DNA of 64,000 nucleotides from Cyclobacteriaceae bacterium (GTDB lineage Bacteria; Bacteroidota; Bacteroidia; Cytophagales; Cyclobacteriaceae). Below the pieces are notes generated by a model. That model saw nothing but the letters and a program-made list of their open reading frames with translations. It ran no database searches and was not told where the DNA came from. Position 1 is the stretch's first letter, and the number at the start of each line of letters is the position of its first letter. Where the stretch lies: contig JAOUDZ010000010.1 of NCBI GenBank assembly GCA_029858965.1, forward strand, positions 1-64,000. The letters run 5' to 3'. The position numbers and the translations under genes are program-made. This document shows, piece by piece, positions 17,477 to 26,478 of this stretch.

Positions 17477-20400
17477 TTATAGTGATGGTTTCTGATCCGT
17501 TCTTAAATAAGCTACCAGATCAAGCACGTCCTTGTCGGAAAGCGTTTGCACTAATCCTTCAGGCATCATGGAGACGGCGGCTGTTTCCCGCGATTGTATA
17601 TCCGATTTATTGAGCACCAACTGGTCCTGGCCTATTACCCGCAAAGTAATTTGTCTGTCATTTTCGGCAACTACATTTCCACTGTACGTACGTCCATCTC
17701 TGCTGGTAATGACCACCATTCGGTAGTCGTCCTGAATTTCACCGCTTGGATCAATCAGGTTACTCAGCAGATAATCAATATTCGCCCGGTTAGAACCCGT
17801 GATATCAGGTCCTATTTTGCCACCTTCTCCATATAAGGTATGGCAAGCGCTGCAAGTGCGAACAAACAACGCCTTTCCGTTGCTGAGATCGGCTGTCGCC
17901 AATGCCTGGTTATTGAGCAGGTGCTGGTACCGCTTGTAAGCAAGCGCTTTATCACCAGACAACTGATCTATAGGTCCCCAGACTTCCACAAATCCATTGC
18001 CGACTACCCTGCGCAACTGGCGTGCGACATAAGCGGGTACATCACTTTTTTTGATTACCTCATCCTTAATAGCCTGCGTGAGCAAACGACCGTAGGTTGT
18101 CCGGGACGCCAAAGTCTGCAGCGCTTCTGCTTTCTCTGTCGCGTTAAAACTACCAAAGCCATCAATCAGTAAATGTCCAAATGGTTCATGTTCATAAGCG
18201 GCCATCGCACGAATAGCGTCAACGCTCAGCCTGGGCTCACTCAGTAACGTCGGGAGAATGGGCAACAATTCAGTACGCTGCCGCGAGGCTAAACTCTTCA
18301 GGGCATCTCGCCGGGCTTCAACAGGTGAAGATGGGTTTTTCAATGTGGCCAAGTATTTCTTGGCTGCTTCCGTATCCCCAAACAACTGCGCTACTTCCAA
18401 TGCCAATGCCGCCGAAGATTTTTCTGATTTCAATTTACCATAAACGGCGGTCCAATTTGCCGGCGCGGTGATGTCCGACCGGCCCTGAAGGCCCTCAACC
18501 ATACCGTTGAGCATGGCCGTCACCTGCGCGGGCCGTCTTCCAAGTTCCGCTACGAGCAGGTTTAAAGCGTTCGCGTCAACAAGGCGCCTTGCCGAAAATT
18601 CCGCAATCATGGGTATTTTACATCCACCCGCGAGGGAAATTCCACGCTCAGGGTTTTGTTCCACCAGATCCTCCATTCCATACCATATCATTTTCGGAAT
18701 ATTGTGATCTTCTATATCTTTTGCCTGCGATATCAGTCCCTCCGCTATACGCCAACGATCGTCTGACGGCACACGTTGTATGGCAGCGGCGAGGTAAAGT
18801 CTAACCACTGCCGATGGATCGCTTTGGCTCATCTTAACCATCGCTTCAATTGCCCTTTTCGGGGCGTTCATATCTTCACAAAGCATCTGTACGGCCCATG
18901 CACGCACATATTCATCCCTGTCAGTCAAAGACCTCTCCAAATCCTGTTGCTCAAAATTGTTGGTTATATGGAGTGCCCACATGGCGTGAAGGCGATGATC
19001 GGGATTTTTACTTTTCTTGAACAACCGTGTCAACTGTGCAACTGAGCCCTGAGAAAGAGATCCTTTGCTGGCGCGACTTTGCAGGATTACCCTGGCTCTC
19101 CGCGCGTGCCAATCGCTGCTACTGGTTTGCAGCGCCGCTAATTGTTCATCCGTCATCTTATTCAAATCACTGTATCTTCCATCCCAGTTCTTCGCCAAAG
19201 AATTCGCTGGACTAATCCGGAAAATTCTTCCTGTTTCTTTGTTGAGTACTTCCTTGCCGCAGATATCAGCATCATGCCAGTCTAGTACATAAAGGTCGCC
19301 TTCCGGCCCTACCTCCATACTGAACCCGATCCATTGCGCATTGTTGGCTTCTAGAAAGTCATCACCATGATGGGCAACAAATCCGGAGCCTTGTGCTTCC
19401 AGTACATCCGAAAGCACGGCATGCTCATGGATATTGGCCATAAACAACCGTCCCTGCTGTATTTCGGGAAAGGCATCGGATTGGTATATCCGGGCCCCAC
19501 CATGCGCAGACCGGTGCCGATGATCAACGATAGTGCTGATGTCGCTGTATACATAAGGGTTGAAGTGCTGGCCTCCCTGACGGTGATAAATACCACCCGG
19601 AATAACATGGAACATGTGTGGAATAACGCAAGCGGTGATGAAAAGCTGGCCTTTTCTATCATAGTCAATACCCCAGGGGTTGCTGAACCCATGCGCAACC
19701 ACCTCAAATCGTTTTTTGCTGGGATGATAACGCCAGACACCACCATTTATGTCCACCCCGTCTGCTTCCAACAGGTCTTCCGGGAACGCTTCGTTGTGCT
19801 TATAAATTTTCCCTTTCCCTTTCGGTTTTCGGATTTTTGAGGGTGTAGCAAAACCTTCCAGGCCATACAGCCATCCGTCTGGTCCCCAATGGAAACTGTT
19901 AATGGTTTCGTGGCGGTCGCGTATACCCCAGCCGGTGAGCAATACTTCAATATCCTTTTTGTCTGCAACATCATCTCCATCTTTATCAGGAACGAACAGC
20001 AGATTGGGAGGTGCCCCTAGAAAAAGGCCTTCGAATCCTACGGCAATGGCGGAAGGAAACGGTATGCCTTCCAGAAATACTTTGCGCGTATCGGCAATAC
20101 CATCATGGTCGACATCCTCCAGGATGACGATTCTGCTATCACCGAAATTGGAAAATCCACTGCCCCTGGATTCATAATCGCGGTTTTCTGCCACCCACAT
20201 GCGTCCACGGTCGTCCCAGCAAAAAGCTATGGGTTGCGTGACCATGGGCTCGCCGGCCCATGCATTGGCTTTAAACCCATCTATCAGCGTCATATTTTCA
20301 ACAGCCTCCTGTGGGCTGAGGAACTTTGCGCTTCTGCCTTCCTCTTGCGCAATGTTCCATAGAGAAGCTGTAGAGTACAACGAGTTGCTGCCAATGTATT

Positions 20401-21391
20401 CATCCCATAATTTGGTAAGCGCTACATCATTGAGTTCACCTGTATAGGCAACAATCTGGTGCCTGATGATTTCAGTTTCTCCTGATTTGATATGCCAGTC
20501 GCCCATGCGCGCCCGGACCGGACCGATTCCTAACTGTCCATCTACACGCCAAGGTTGCGGGAAACCTGCATTCTCAGGGTGGTCAAAAATGGCAATATGC
20601 GCAAGGTCTTCCCGTCCCTCCACCTGCATGCCTGCATCCACCCACATGGCGCGTTGGCCTTCGGCCTTTTCATTGCGTTGCCTGGCAGCATTCACGACTT
20701 CTCCGCGAATACCTTCTTTCCAGGGCATGCGCAGGAACAATCCGCCGTAATCAAATTCGCCGATCGTAACATCTTTCAGGGCTTTGCCCTGCCACTCCAG
20801 GCTAAGGAAAAATTTTCCCTTTTGCTCCCGCATGCTCCACAGCTGGGTTTCCTGTAAAATAGGCCTGCCATCATTATCCAGCATATCATAAACTGTCTTC
20901 CATGAAACTTCCGTACCCTCAGCATTTATCACTTCATATGATTGACGCTTCCAATGGTCGCCTTCGGGATGATGAAAGAAATCCCGGCCAATGATGGCTT
21001 CCATCCCGGGCATTTTTTCTTTTTGGTAAAAGTATTTGTGGACAGTATCCATCGGAGCCCCTGTTCCATTGACCCGTGTAAAACCCCAGTAAAGTCCGGT
21101 TTGATGCTTATGGTGACCGGGGCTGTATTCCGTGAGTTGCCCTTTCCCATCAGGTGCTGTGATGGGGTGCAGATAGGGACGAAAATCAGGCTTAGCATTT
21201 TGTGTTACGATGGCTTCGGAGCTTCCTTTTCTGAAAACAGAAATGGTTCCTGCTGCTTCGTCCTGCACAATGCTCAACACAATGGGATCATCGCTAACTG
21301 ACCCCTTTTGCTTTTGCGGGCCGCAGCCCGTTATCATCAGCAGTAATAGACAATAGCAAACAACAGACGCGGGTAAATAAATATATTTCAT
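17477..21391 (-). CDS. DUF6807 / PVC-type haem-binding propeller / HEAT / cytochrome c fusion lipoprotein
   Basis: 1304 residues with lipobox MITGC (Cys23). Four parts can be read in order. Residues about 35-335 are a DUF6807 ('PmoA family') domain with SPGHHKHQTGLYWGF. About 360-770 is a propeller of the PVC-type membrane-bound dehydrogenase class (WDDRGRMWVAENRDY, HWGPDGWLYGLEGF, VLDWHDADICG). About 770-1130 are HEAT-like helical repeats. The C-terminus (about 1180-1300) is a cytochrome c domain with CSACH and GKIGPDITGS. Such proteins are thought to oxidise sugars or related compounds and pass electrons to the bound haem. DUF6807 usually occurs as a separate protein or in simpler fusions. 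The gene is monocistronic. Confidence 0.9.
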   Translation of the reverse strand: MKYIYLPASVVCYCLLLLMITGCGPQKQKGSVSDDPIVLSIVQDEAAGTISVFRKGSSEAIVTQNAKPDFRPYLHPITAPDGKGQLTEYSPGHHKHQTGLYWGFTRVNGTGAPMDTVHKYFYQKEKMPGMEAIIGRDFFHHPEGDHWKRQSYEVINAEGTEVSWKTVYDMLDNDGRPILQETQLWSMREQKGKFFLSLEWQGKALKDVTIGEFDYGGLFLRMPWKEGIRGEVVNAARQRNEKAEGQRAMWVDAGMQVEGREDLAHIAIFDHPENAGFPQPWRVDGQLGIGPVRARMGDWHIKSGETEIIRHQIVAYTGELNDVALTKLWDEYIGSNSLYSTASLWNIAQEEGRSAKFLSPQEAVENMTLIDGFKANAWAGEPMVTQPIAFCWDDRGRMWVAENRDYESRGSGFSNFGDSRIVILEDVDHDGIADTRKVFLEGIPFPSAIAVGFEGLFLGAPPNLLFVPDKDGDDVADKKDIEVLLTGWGIRDRHETINSFHWGPDGWLYGLEGFATPSKIRKPKGKGKIYKHNEAFPEDLLEADGVDINGGVWRYHPSKKRFEVVAHGFSNPWGIDYDRKGQLFITACVIPHMFHVIPGGIYHRQGGQHFNPYVYSDISTIVDHRHRSAHGGARIYQSDAFPEIQQGRLFMANIHEHAVLSDVLEAQGSGFVAHHGDDFLEANNAQWIGFSMEVGPEGDLYVLDWHDADICGKEVLNKETGRIFRISPANSLAKNWDGRYSDLNKMTDEQLAALQTSSSDWHARRARVILQSRASKGSLSQGSVAQLTRLFKKSKNPDHRLHAMWALHITNNFEQQDLERSLTDRDEYVRAWAVQMLCEDMNAPKRAIEAMVKMSQSDPSAVVRLYLAAAIQRVPSDDRWRIAEGLISQAKDIEDHNIPKMIWYGMEDLVEQNPERGISLAGGCKIPMIAEFSARRLVDANALNLLVAELGRRPAQVTAMLNGMVEGLQGRSDITAPANWTAVYGKLKSEKSSAALALEVAQLFGDTEAAKKYLATLKNPSSPVEARRDALKSLASRQRTELLPILPTLLSEPRLSVDAIRAMAAYEHEPFGHLLIDGFGSFNATEKAEALQTLASRTTYGRLLTQAIKDEVIKKSDVPAYVARQLRRVVGNGFVEVWGPIDQLSGDKALAYKRYQHLLNNQALATADLSNGKALFVRTCSACHTLYGEGGKIGPDITGSNRANIDYLLSNLIDPSGEIQDDYRMVVITSRDGRTYSGNVVAENDRQITLRVIGQDQLVLNKSDIQSRETAAVSMMPEGLVQTLSDKDVLDLVAYLRTDQKPSL

Positions 21392-21654
21392 CTAAAAGGG
21401 ATAGGTTTTTTCGGTATACAATCTAATCAATTGGGGGGTAAGAAAATACAACTTGGAGCGATACCAGCATTATTTATCCGGACGGCTTCGCCTCAAGTGC
21501 ATATCGTTGTTGCGCTGCGAAATTTTGCGGCTTCATATAAATTGTTGAACCTCACACGTAAAGGTTCGAGATTTACACTGCGGCCATCAATACTTATTAA
21601 TACTGTTTTAATTTTGATGTTTGTTTCTTGAATATTCCTTGTTTGTATCTCAGT

Positions 21655-23142
21655 TCAGCTTTTCAACTTACTCCAGTTGTAGGTCATGCTTACAAACCAA
21701 CCAAATTTAGGAAAGACCTTCACTGTTGGTGGCGCGCTGGGAAGTTCTGTTATAAGGTAAGATTCATCCAGACGATAGTGATGATCCAGAACCTTGACTT
21801 CACGTGCCGTTGCCCCAACGGATAAAACGAGTCTTTCCCTTCTCCCGAAAATAGCAGAGCCACCCAGGTGGAAATTTAACCCGTCAAATGCCGTAGTGGT
21901 ACTAAGTCCGGGGCTAATCGCAACATTAAAATTCGTGCCGCTTCGCCTGTAAATGTGCATGAATGCGCCGACAGACAGCAAAAGCCTGCTCCCACCATCT
22001 TTCCGTTGAATAAATGCGGTCGAATCATTTATCGTTCTGTATTGAAACTCATTGCCGAGGAAATCAGCATTGCCACCGTTAAATAACAGGCCCGCGCTGA
22101 AATCAACTTTCCATCCGCCCTGCGTACGGTAGGTTTCTTCAATCACCAGTTTATTGTGATCTTCACATGGTAAGGCTTTGGCAGCATTTATGCTGATCTT
22201 TAGTTTCACCTCATCGCCGGAAACGCGAAGCGTATCTGTAGCATAGGTAAAATTCGATTCGTTTATGAGGTTGTAGTTGTTTACCAACGCCTGGATTTTA
22301 TTGTCATCCATGAATTTTTCCAGTGCAACTACTAGCGCAAAGGCTCCTTTGAGTACTGCACTGGCAGAGTCCTTTTGCGTCTTATACGCTTCATTTTCTT
22401 TTTTTGCCATCCGGTATCTGATGAGCCCCTCGCTGTAGTCCGGATGCTTTTTGTCCAATGGGAATTTATCCCACTCCCAAATAACATCTCCATTCTTTTC
22501 CATTTGCCTGTCAATGTCGTTCATGTATTCGGGAATGCGTTCCTGTATCGCTGTTCTTGCACCGACTGCTTTTTGAATGGCTGTTTCAAGCTCTGCTTTC
22601 AGTCCTTTTGCCTGCTCCACTCTTGTTTTAGGATAAACAGCAGGCAGGAATTTTTCTGTGGTTTCTATTGCCTCGTGTTCTATAGCATCATAAGCTATAC
22701 CGCACGACTGGTACAGGTTAGAAAGAATATTGTTGTACTGGGTTGTACTATTAATAAATTCGCTGGATGCGTATATGATTTTTAGATTCCTGTCTATTTC
22801 AATCTTCCGGTTAACCAAAGAAGGCAACAGTGATAATTCCATAACATTTTCAAAAGCATCGGGCAACAAGAGATTAAGATAACCCGGGAGATTTACAGCT
22901 GAAAAGATATTCGGGAGTTCAGTATTGAAATCGCTTTGCGTAAATGATTCATTGATCTTGTATAAGTTCCTGTTAACATTTTGAATGCGCACTACAATCT
23001 TACTCCCATGCCTGGCGGTCTTGTACTTTATAAAACCTTCAGGCTCCAAAAAATTAAACGTAGCGACTTCAGGAACGACATCCTGTGCGGCAACGGTGAT
23101 GGAAAAAACAACGGGTACAAATAGCAGTAAACATGTTTTCAT
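21655..23142 (-). CDS. Uncharacterised secreted protein with C-terminal barrel-like region
   Basis: 495 residues with a signal peptide (CLLLFVPVVFSITVAAQ). The first 320 residues are rich in charged helices, including RIQNVNRNLYKINESFTQSD near the start and a long stretch from about 160 to 290. The last 150 residues (GGWKVDFSAGLLFNGGNADF, GFFVSMTYNWSKLK-like end) alternate as in an outer-membrane barrel or periplasmic beta domain. I do not recognise the family. No operon partner: the neighbouring genes are separated by 263 and 421 bp. Confidence 0.75.
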   Translation of the reverse strand: MKTCLLLFVPVVFSITVAAQDVVPEVATFNFLEPEGFIKYKTARHGSKIVVRIQNVNRNLYKINESFTQSDFNTELPNIFSAVNLPGYLNLLLPDAFENVMELSLLPSLVNRKIEIDRNLKIIYASSEFINSTTQYNNILSNLYQSCGIAYDAIEHEAIETTEKFLPAVYPKTRVEQAKGLKAELETAIQKAVGARTAIQERIPEYMNDIDRQMEKNGDVIWEWDKFPLDKKHPDYSEGLIRYRMAKKENEAYKTQKDSASAVLKGAFALVVALEKFMDDNKIQALVNNYNLINESNFTYATDTLRVSGDEVKLKISINAAKALPCEDHNKLVIEETYRTQGGWKVDFSAGLLFNGGNADFLGNEFQYRTINDSTAFIQRKDGGSRLLLSVGAFMHIYRRSGTNFNVAISPGLSTTTAFDGLNFHLGGSAIFGRRERLVLSVGATAREVKVLDHHYRLDESYLITELPSAPPTVKVFPKFGWFVSMTYNWSKLKS

Positions 23143-23233
23143 GCCATTGAGAATTAAGGGTAACAGAACTTTGTTAGCGCTCTGACTGACCTGGGTTTTG
23201 CGGTTGGATTTTCAATCTACCGCTATTCCCATT

Positions 23234-23265
23234 CAGGAAATTGCATGTACAGGAAATTGCATGTA
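23234..23265. repeat. Perfect 16-bp tandem duplication
   Basis: The unit CAGGAAATTGCATGTA occurs twice with no spacer (23234-23249 and 23250-23265). It lies about 90 nt upstream of the start of the secreted-protein gene at 23142, so it could affect that promoter. Confidence 0.85.
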
Positions 23266-23470
23266 GTCAGCGCAAAGCTATTTTATGCTCGCAGCTTTGA
23301 AAACTTTCCTCAGCCGAACTTTTTACACTAAAGTTAAACGGTATTTACAATCCTCGCCAGCAACAGGTGCAAAAAAATGAAGACAACGGACGAAGCCGAT
23401 TTTTCGACCTATCCCAGCCAACAAATCAGGAATTGAATACTTTCCCCATCAGGGAAATGGTTTTGAAATG

Positions 23471-23507
23471 GCTAACCTTGTCGGTGTAAAAGACCAACAA
23501 GGTTAGC
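23471..23507. terminator. Strong hairpin downstream of DUF4136 gene
   Basis: GCTAACCTTGT and ACAAGGTTAGC pair perfectly (11 bp). Inside them GGT pairs with ACC after one mismatch, leaving a 7-nt loop. It lies 57 nt after the end of the DUF4136 gene. There is no clean T-tract on either side, so it may act as a 3' stem rather than an intrinsic terminator. Confidence 0.5.
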
Positions 23508-23563
23508 AATTCAATGAAGTTGAAGGTACGCAGCAGTACAAAAGGTCACCTTCCGCATGGTTA

Positions 23564-24103
23564 TTATTTCTCTGCCGGAGGATATTTAGAAAAAATCTGT
23601 TTCACGCCGTTGTTAATGTTTTCCTCTCTTTTTCCCGGACTCACATCTTCAGACAATGTTTTTGTTGCCCGTCCTTGCCACACGATCTTCTCGCTTGCCT
23701 TATCAACCATATTTACAAACAAGGTGCCAACTGTGTATTCATTTACATTTACCTGGGTAGTTGTAAACCCTCCACCATAACCATAACGCCAGCCACCTCC
23801 ATACATGCCTGAGCCTGTTGTCGTTGCTGTGGCTTCGGTTTTCTTCTCTGACCTCACATGAAGATCGATCAGTACATCGGGGGAATCAGATTTGCTGAAA
23901 CCTTTTGCAGCCATCTCGGTGTCAATTGCCCGCAGTACGCGGTCTCGATTCAACTGCTGAATAGGCAGATTTAGCGCGTCTTCACTAAACGCGTACGTTT
24001 TATAGCTGGAGAAATCAGCCTGGCTATCATAGTCATAGGTAACCTTGAGTGTACTGCAGGCTGCCAATTAAACAGCAAATATTGCACATACTAGTTTTTT
24101 CAT
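23564..24103 (-). pseudogene. DUF4136 lipoprotein interrupted by an in-frame stop in the signal peptide
   Basis: From the ATG at 24103 the reading is MKKLVCAIFAV, then TAA (24070-24068), then LAACSTLKVTYDYDSQADFS in the same frame. The stop therefore sits inside the lipoprotein signal peptide, immediately before the lipobox LAAC. The remaining 167 codons are intact and match DUF4136, including SSYKTYAFSEDALN, DVLIDLHVRSEKK, a Gly/Tyr-rich insert (MYGGGWRYGYGGGF) and a C-terminal KQIFSKYPP. Only restart at the TTG at 24067 would give a product, and it would lack an export signal. This is a nonsense mutation, a sequencing error or, less likely, stop read-through. The body shows no further decay, so the change is recent or an artefact. 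Confidence 0.8.
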
Positions 24104-24247
24104 ATTGATTTGTTTTAATATGGGAAACAAAGATTAGGACTTTTTGTTTCAAAAAAATCAGGAATCAGCAAATTTACCTGCCGTGGCGAAGGTTAAATCC
24201 TGAAGTTGACGCGCAAAACTTTTTTAAAATACCTTGATCTCTTTCGG

Positions 24248-24255
24248 TATTTTTG
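24248..24255 (+). promoter_or_regulatory. Candidate -7 element for the acylase gene
   Basis: TATTTTTG matches TAnnTTTG and ends 16 nt before the ATG at 24272. This supports that ATG over the earlier in-frame start at 24206. No good -33 TTG is at the usual distance. Confidence 0.4.
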
Positions 24256-24271
24256 TGACAGAACTGTTACA

Positions 24272-26326
24272 ATGAAGGCACCAGCTATTCTATTTATCCT
24301 GATTTCTTTTGCAGGTCACGCTCAGATTAAGCCGGTAGATCCTGCAGCGGTCGACATTGTCAGGGACCGCTGGGGCGTACCGCACATTTTTGCGAAGACC
24401 GATGCCGGCGTATCCTACGGACTGGCATGGGCGCATGCGGAAGATGATTTCAAGACCATTCAGTTAGGATTCCTTGCCGGCAAGGCGATGCTGGGGCAGT
24501 ACACGGGAAAATCAGGTGCAACGGTAGATTATGTTGTCCAATTCATGCGTTGTCGTGAACTGGTGGACAGTCGTTATGAAGAGGATATTTCACCAGTGTT
24601 CAAGACCGTCCTTCAGGCCTATTGTGATGGGATAAATTCCTATGCACGGTCACACCCCAAAGAAGTTCTTATCCGGAAAATGTTTCCCATTAACCCAAAG
24701 GATATGCTGACATACTCCGTGCTGCAACTCGCTATTGCTGCCGGAGCAGATAATGCCTTGAAGAATATCATCAACGGCTCCATCCCAGGCGTAGATGCCT
24801 GGAAACCAGGGGGCTCCAACGCATATGCCTTTAACTCCAGCATAACGAAAGATGGCGATACTTACCTTGCCATCAATTCTCATCAACCCTTGCAGGGACC
24901 TGTCGCCTGGTATGAGGCGCATCTCTGCAGTGAAGAGGGTTGGAATATTCTTGGCGCCCTCTTTCCGGGGGCTCCCATTATTCTGCTGGGCTGCAATGAA
25001 TTTCTGGGCTGGGCACACACTGTCAACTATCCGGACAAGCTTGATGTCTATCAGCTGGAAATGAATCCCAATAATAAATATCAGTACAAGGTCGATGGCC
25101 AATGGAAGGAACTGGAACGGACTGAGGCGAGGATGAAAGTGAAAATTGCAGGGCTCAAGATCACTGTAAAGAAAGAAGCCCTGAACAGCATTTACGGACC
25201 GGCCATGCGGGTAGATCGCGGTGTGTTCGCCATTCGCACCGGGGCATTAATGGAAATCAGAGCGCTGGAACAATGGTATCATATGAATAAGGCAAGGAGC
25301 TTCAGCCAGTTTAAAGCAGCATTGAACATGAATGCGATATCCGGCTACAACATCATTTATGCAGACCGCTATGATACCATTTACTATGTCAGCAATGGAA
25401 AAATACCGCTGCGCAACAAAGGTTTCAACTGGAAGGCTACGCTGCCCGGAAACACATCACAAACCTTGTGGTCCGCCTTTCACCCCTTCAGTGATCTGCC
25501 CCAGGTGCTGCAGCCGGCTTCTGGCTATATTTTCAACAGCAACCACTCTCCTTTTAATGCCACTGCTGCAAAAGATAATATCAAAGCAAACCAATATGAT
25601 CCTACCATGGGGTATGAAACGCACGACAATAACCGCAGTGAACGCTTCATGAATCTGATTGCAGCTTATCCGAAAATAAACTACGCGGAAATGAAGAAAA
25701 TAAAATACGATCTTCAGTTACCGCTTCATTTAAAATACCAAACGAGTTGCGACACCCTCTTCCTGCTGAACCAAAATGATCACCCCGATTTAGCAGCGCT
25801 GATTCAATCTTTGAATACCTGGGACAGAAAAGCCAATGTTGACAGCAAGGGCGCTGCATTATTCTCTGTCATCTACTATAAAGTTGTAGAAGAGCAAGAC
25901 GCCGGCGCCACTTACCGTTCTCTTACCGAAGCAAAGTGCCTGGAATTGCTGAGGTACAGTAAACACTATCTCGAGAAATACTTTGGCACCACGGAAGTTT
26001 CGCTGGGGCAATACCAGAAGCTTGTACGCGGACAAAAATCAATTGCCCTTCCCGGCATACCGGATGTGATTGCTTCGATGCTGTCAGTTCAATACAAGAA
26101 TGGTATGGTGAAGGGCGACCAAGGTGAATCCTATATTGAATTGGTGAAGTTCACGCAGGACGGCCCGGAAATCGAGACAATTAATTCTTATGGCGCTTCC
26201 ACCCGACCTGGCAGTACACACTACGCGGATCAAATGGAGTTGTTTATCCAACAGAAAACCAAACCCATGACACTTGACAAATCCCGGGTGTACAAAGAAG
26301 CTGAAAGGATTTATCATCCGCAATGA
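24272..26326 (+). CDS. Penicillin acylase-family Ntn hydrolase
   Basis: 684 residues with a signal peptide (APAILFILISFAGHAQ). The alpha-chain region contains DRWGVPHIFAKTDAGVSYGL and AWAHAEDDF. The predicted autocleavage site is at GGS-NAYAF, making Ser182 the N-terminal nucleophile of the beta chain. After it come INSHQPLQGPVAWYEAHL and FLGWAHTVNYPDKLDVY, the family's substrate-pocket and oxyanion region. Members cleave amide bonds of beta-lactams, acyl-homoserine lactones or N-acyl amino acids in the periplasm. Substrate cannot be assigned. Monocistronic and divergent from the broken DUF4136 gene. Confidence 0.9.
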   Translation: MKAPAILFILISFAGHAQIKPVDPAAVDIVRDRWGVPHIFAKTDAGVSYGLAWAHAEDDFKTIQLGFLAGKAMLGQYTGKSGATVDYVVQFMRCRELVDSRYEEDISPVFKTVLQAYCDGINSYARSHPKEVLIRKMFPINPKDMLTYSVLQLAIAAGADNALKNIINGSIPGVDAWKPGGSNAYAFNSSITKDGDTYLAINSHQPLQGPVAWYEAHLCSEEGWNILGALFPGAPIILLGCNEFLGWAHTVNYPDKLDVYQLEMNPNNKYQYKVDGQWKELERTEARMKVKIAGLKITVKKEALNSIYGPAMRVDRGVFAIRTGALMEIRALEQWYHMNKARSFSQFKAALNMNAISGYNIIYADRYDTIYYVSNGKIPLRNKGFNWKATLPGNTSQTLWSAFHPFSDLPQVLQPASGYIFNSNHSPFNATAAKDNIKANQYDPTMGYETHDNNRSERFMNLIAAYPKINYAEMKKIKYDLQLPLHLKYQTSCDTLFLLNQNDHPDLAALIQSLNTWDRKANVDSKGAALFSVIYYKVVEEQDAGATYRSLTEAKCLELLRYSKHYLEKYFGTTEVSLGQYQKLVRGQKSIALPGIPDVIASMLSVQYKNGMVKGDQGESYIELVKFTQDGPEIETINSYGASTRPGSTHYADQMELFIQQKTKPMTLDKSRVYKEAERIYHPQ

Positions 26327-26478
26327 TCCTTATTTACGCTAAGAATTACCGGCCTCTTCGCGATTTCCTCCATCATGCACACTCATGCCCGTAAAATGAC
26401 CGATGTACCCATTCCATGAAAGTTCCCTGTTGGCGAGCGGATTTGCATTGCCAAATGAAGCAACGCTAACACTACACG

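Larger units (their letters stand above)
23143..23563. other. Intergenic region with tandem repeat and long hairpin
   Basis: 421 bp between the unknown secreted protein and the DUF4136 gene. It holds a perfect 16-bp tandem duplication (23234-23265) and a strong inverted repeat (23471-23507). No gene is supportable. Confidence 0.6.

Noticed and set aside
19351-20857. Long open frames antisense to the 1304-residue fusion
   Set aside because: They are frame shadows of the fusion gene, whose domains are unmistakable on the minus strand.
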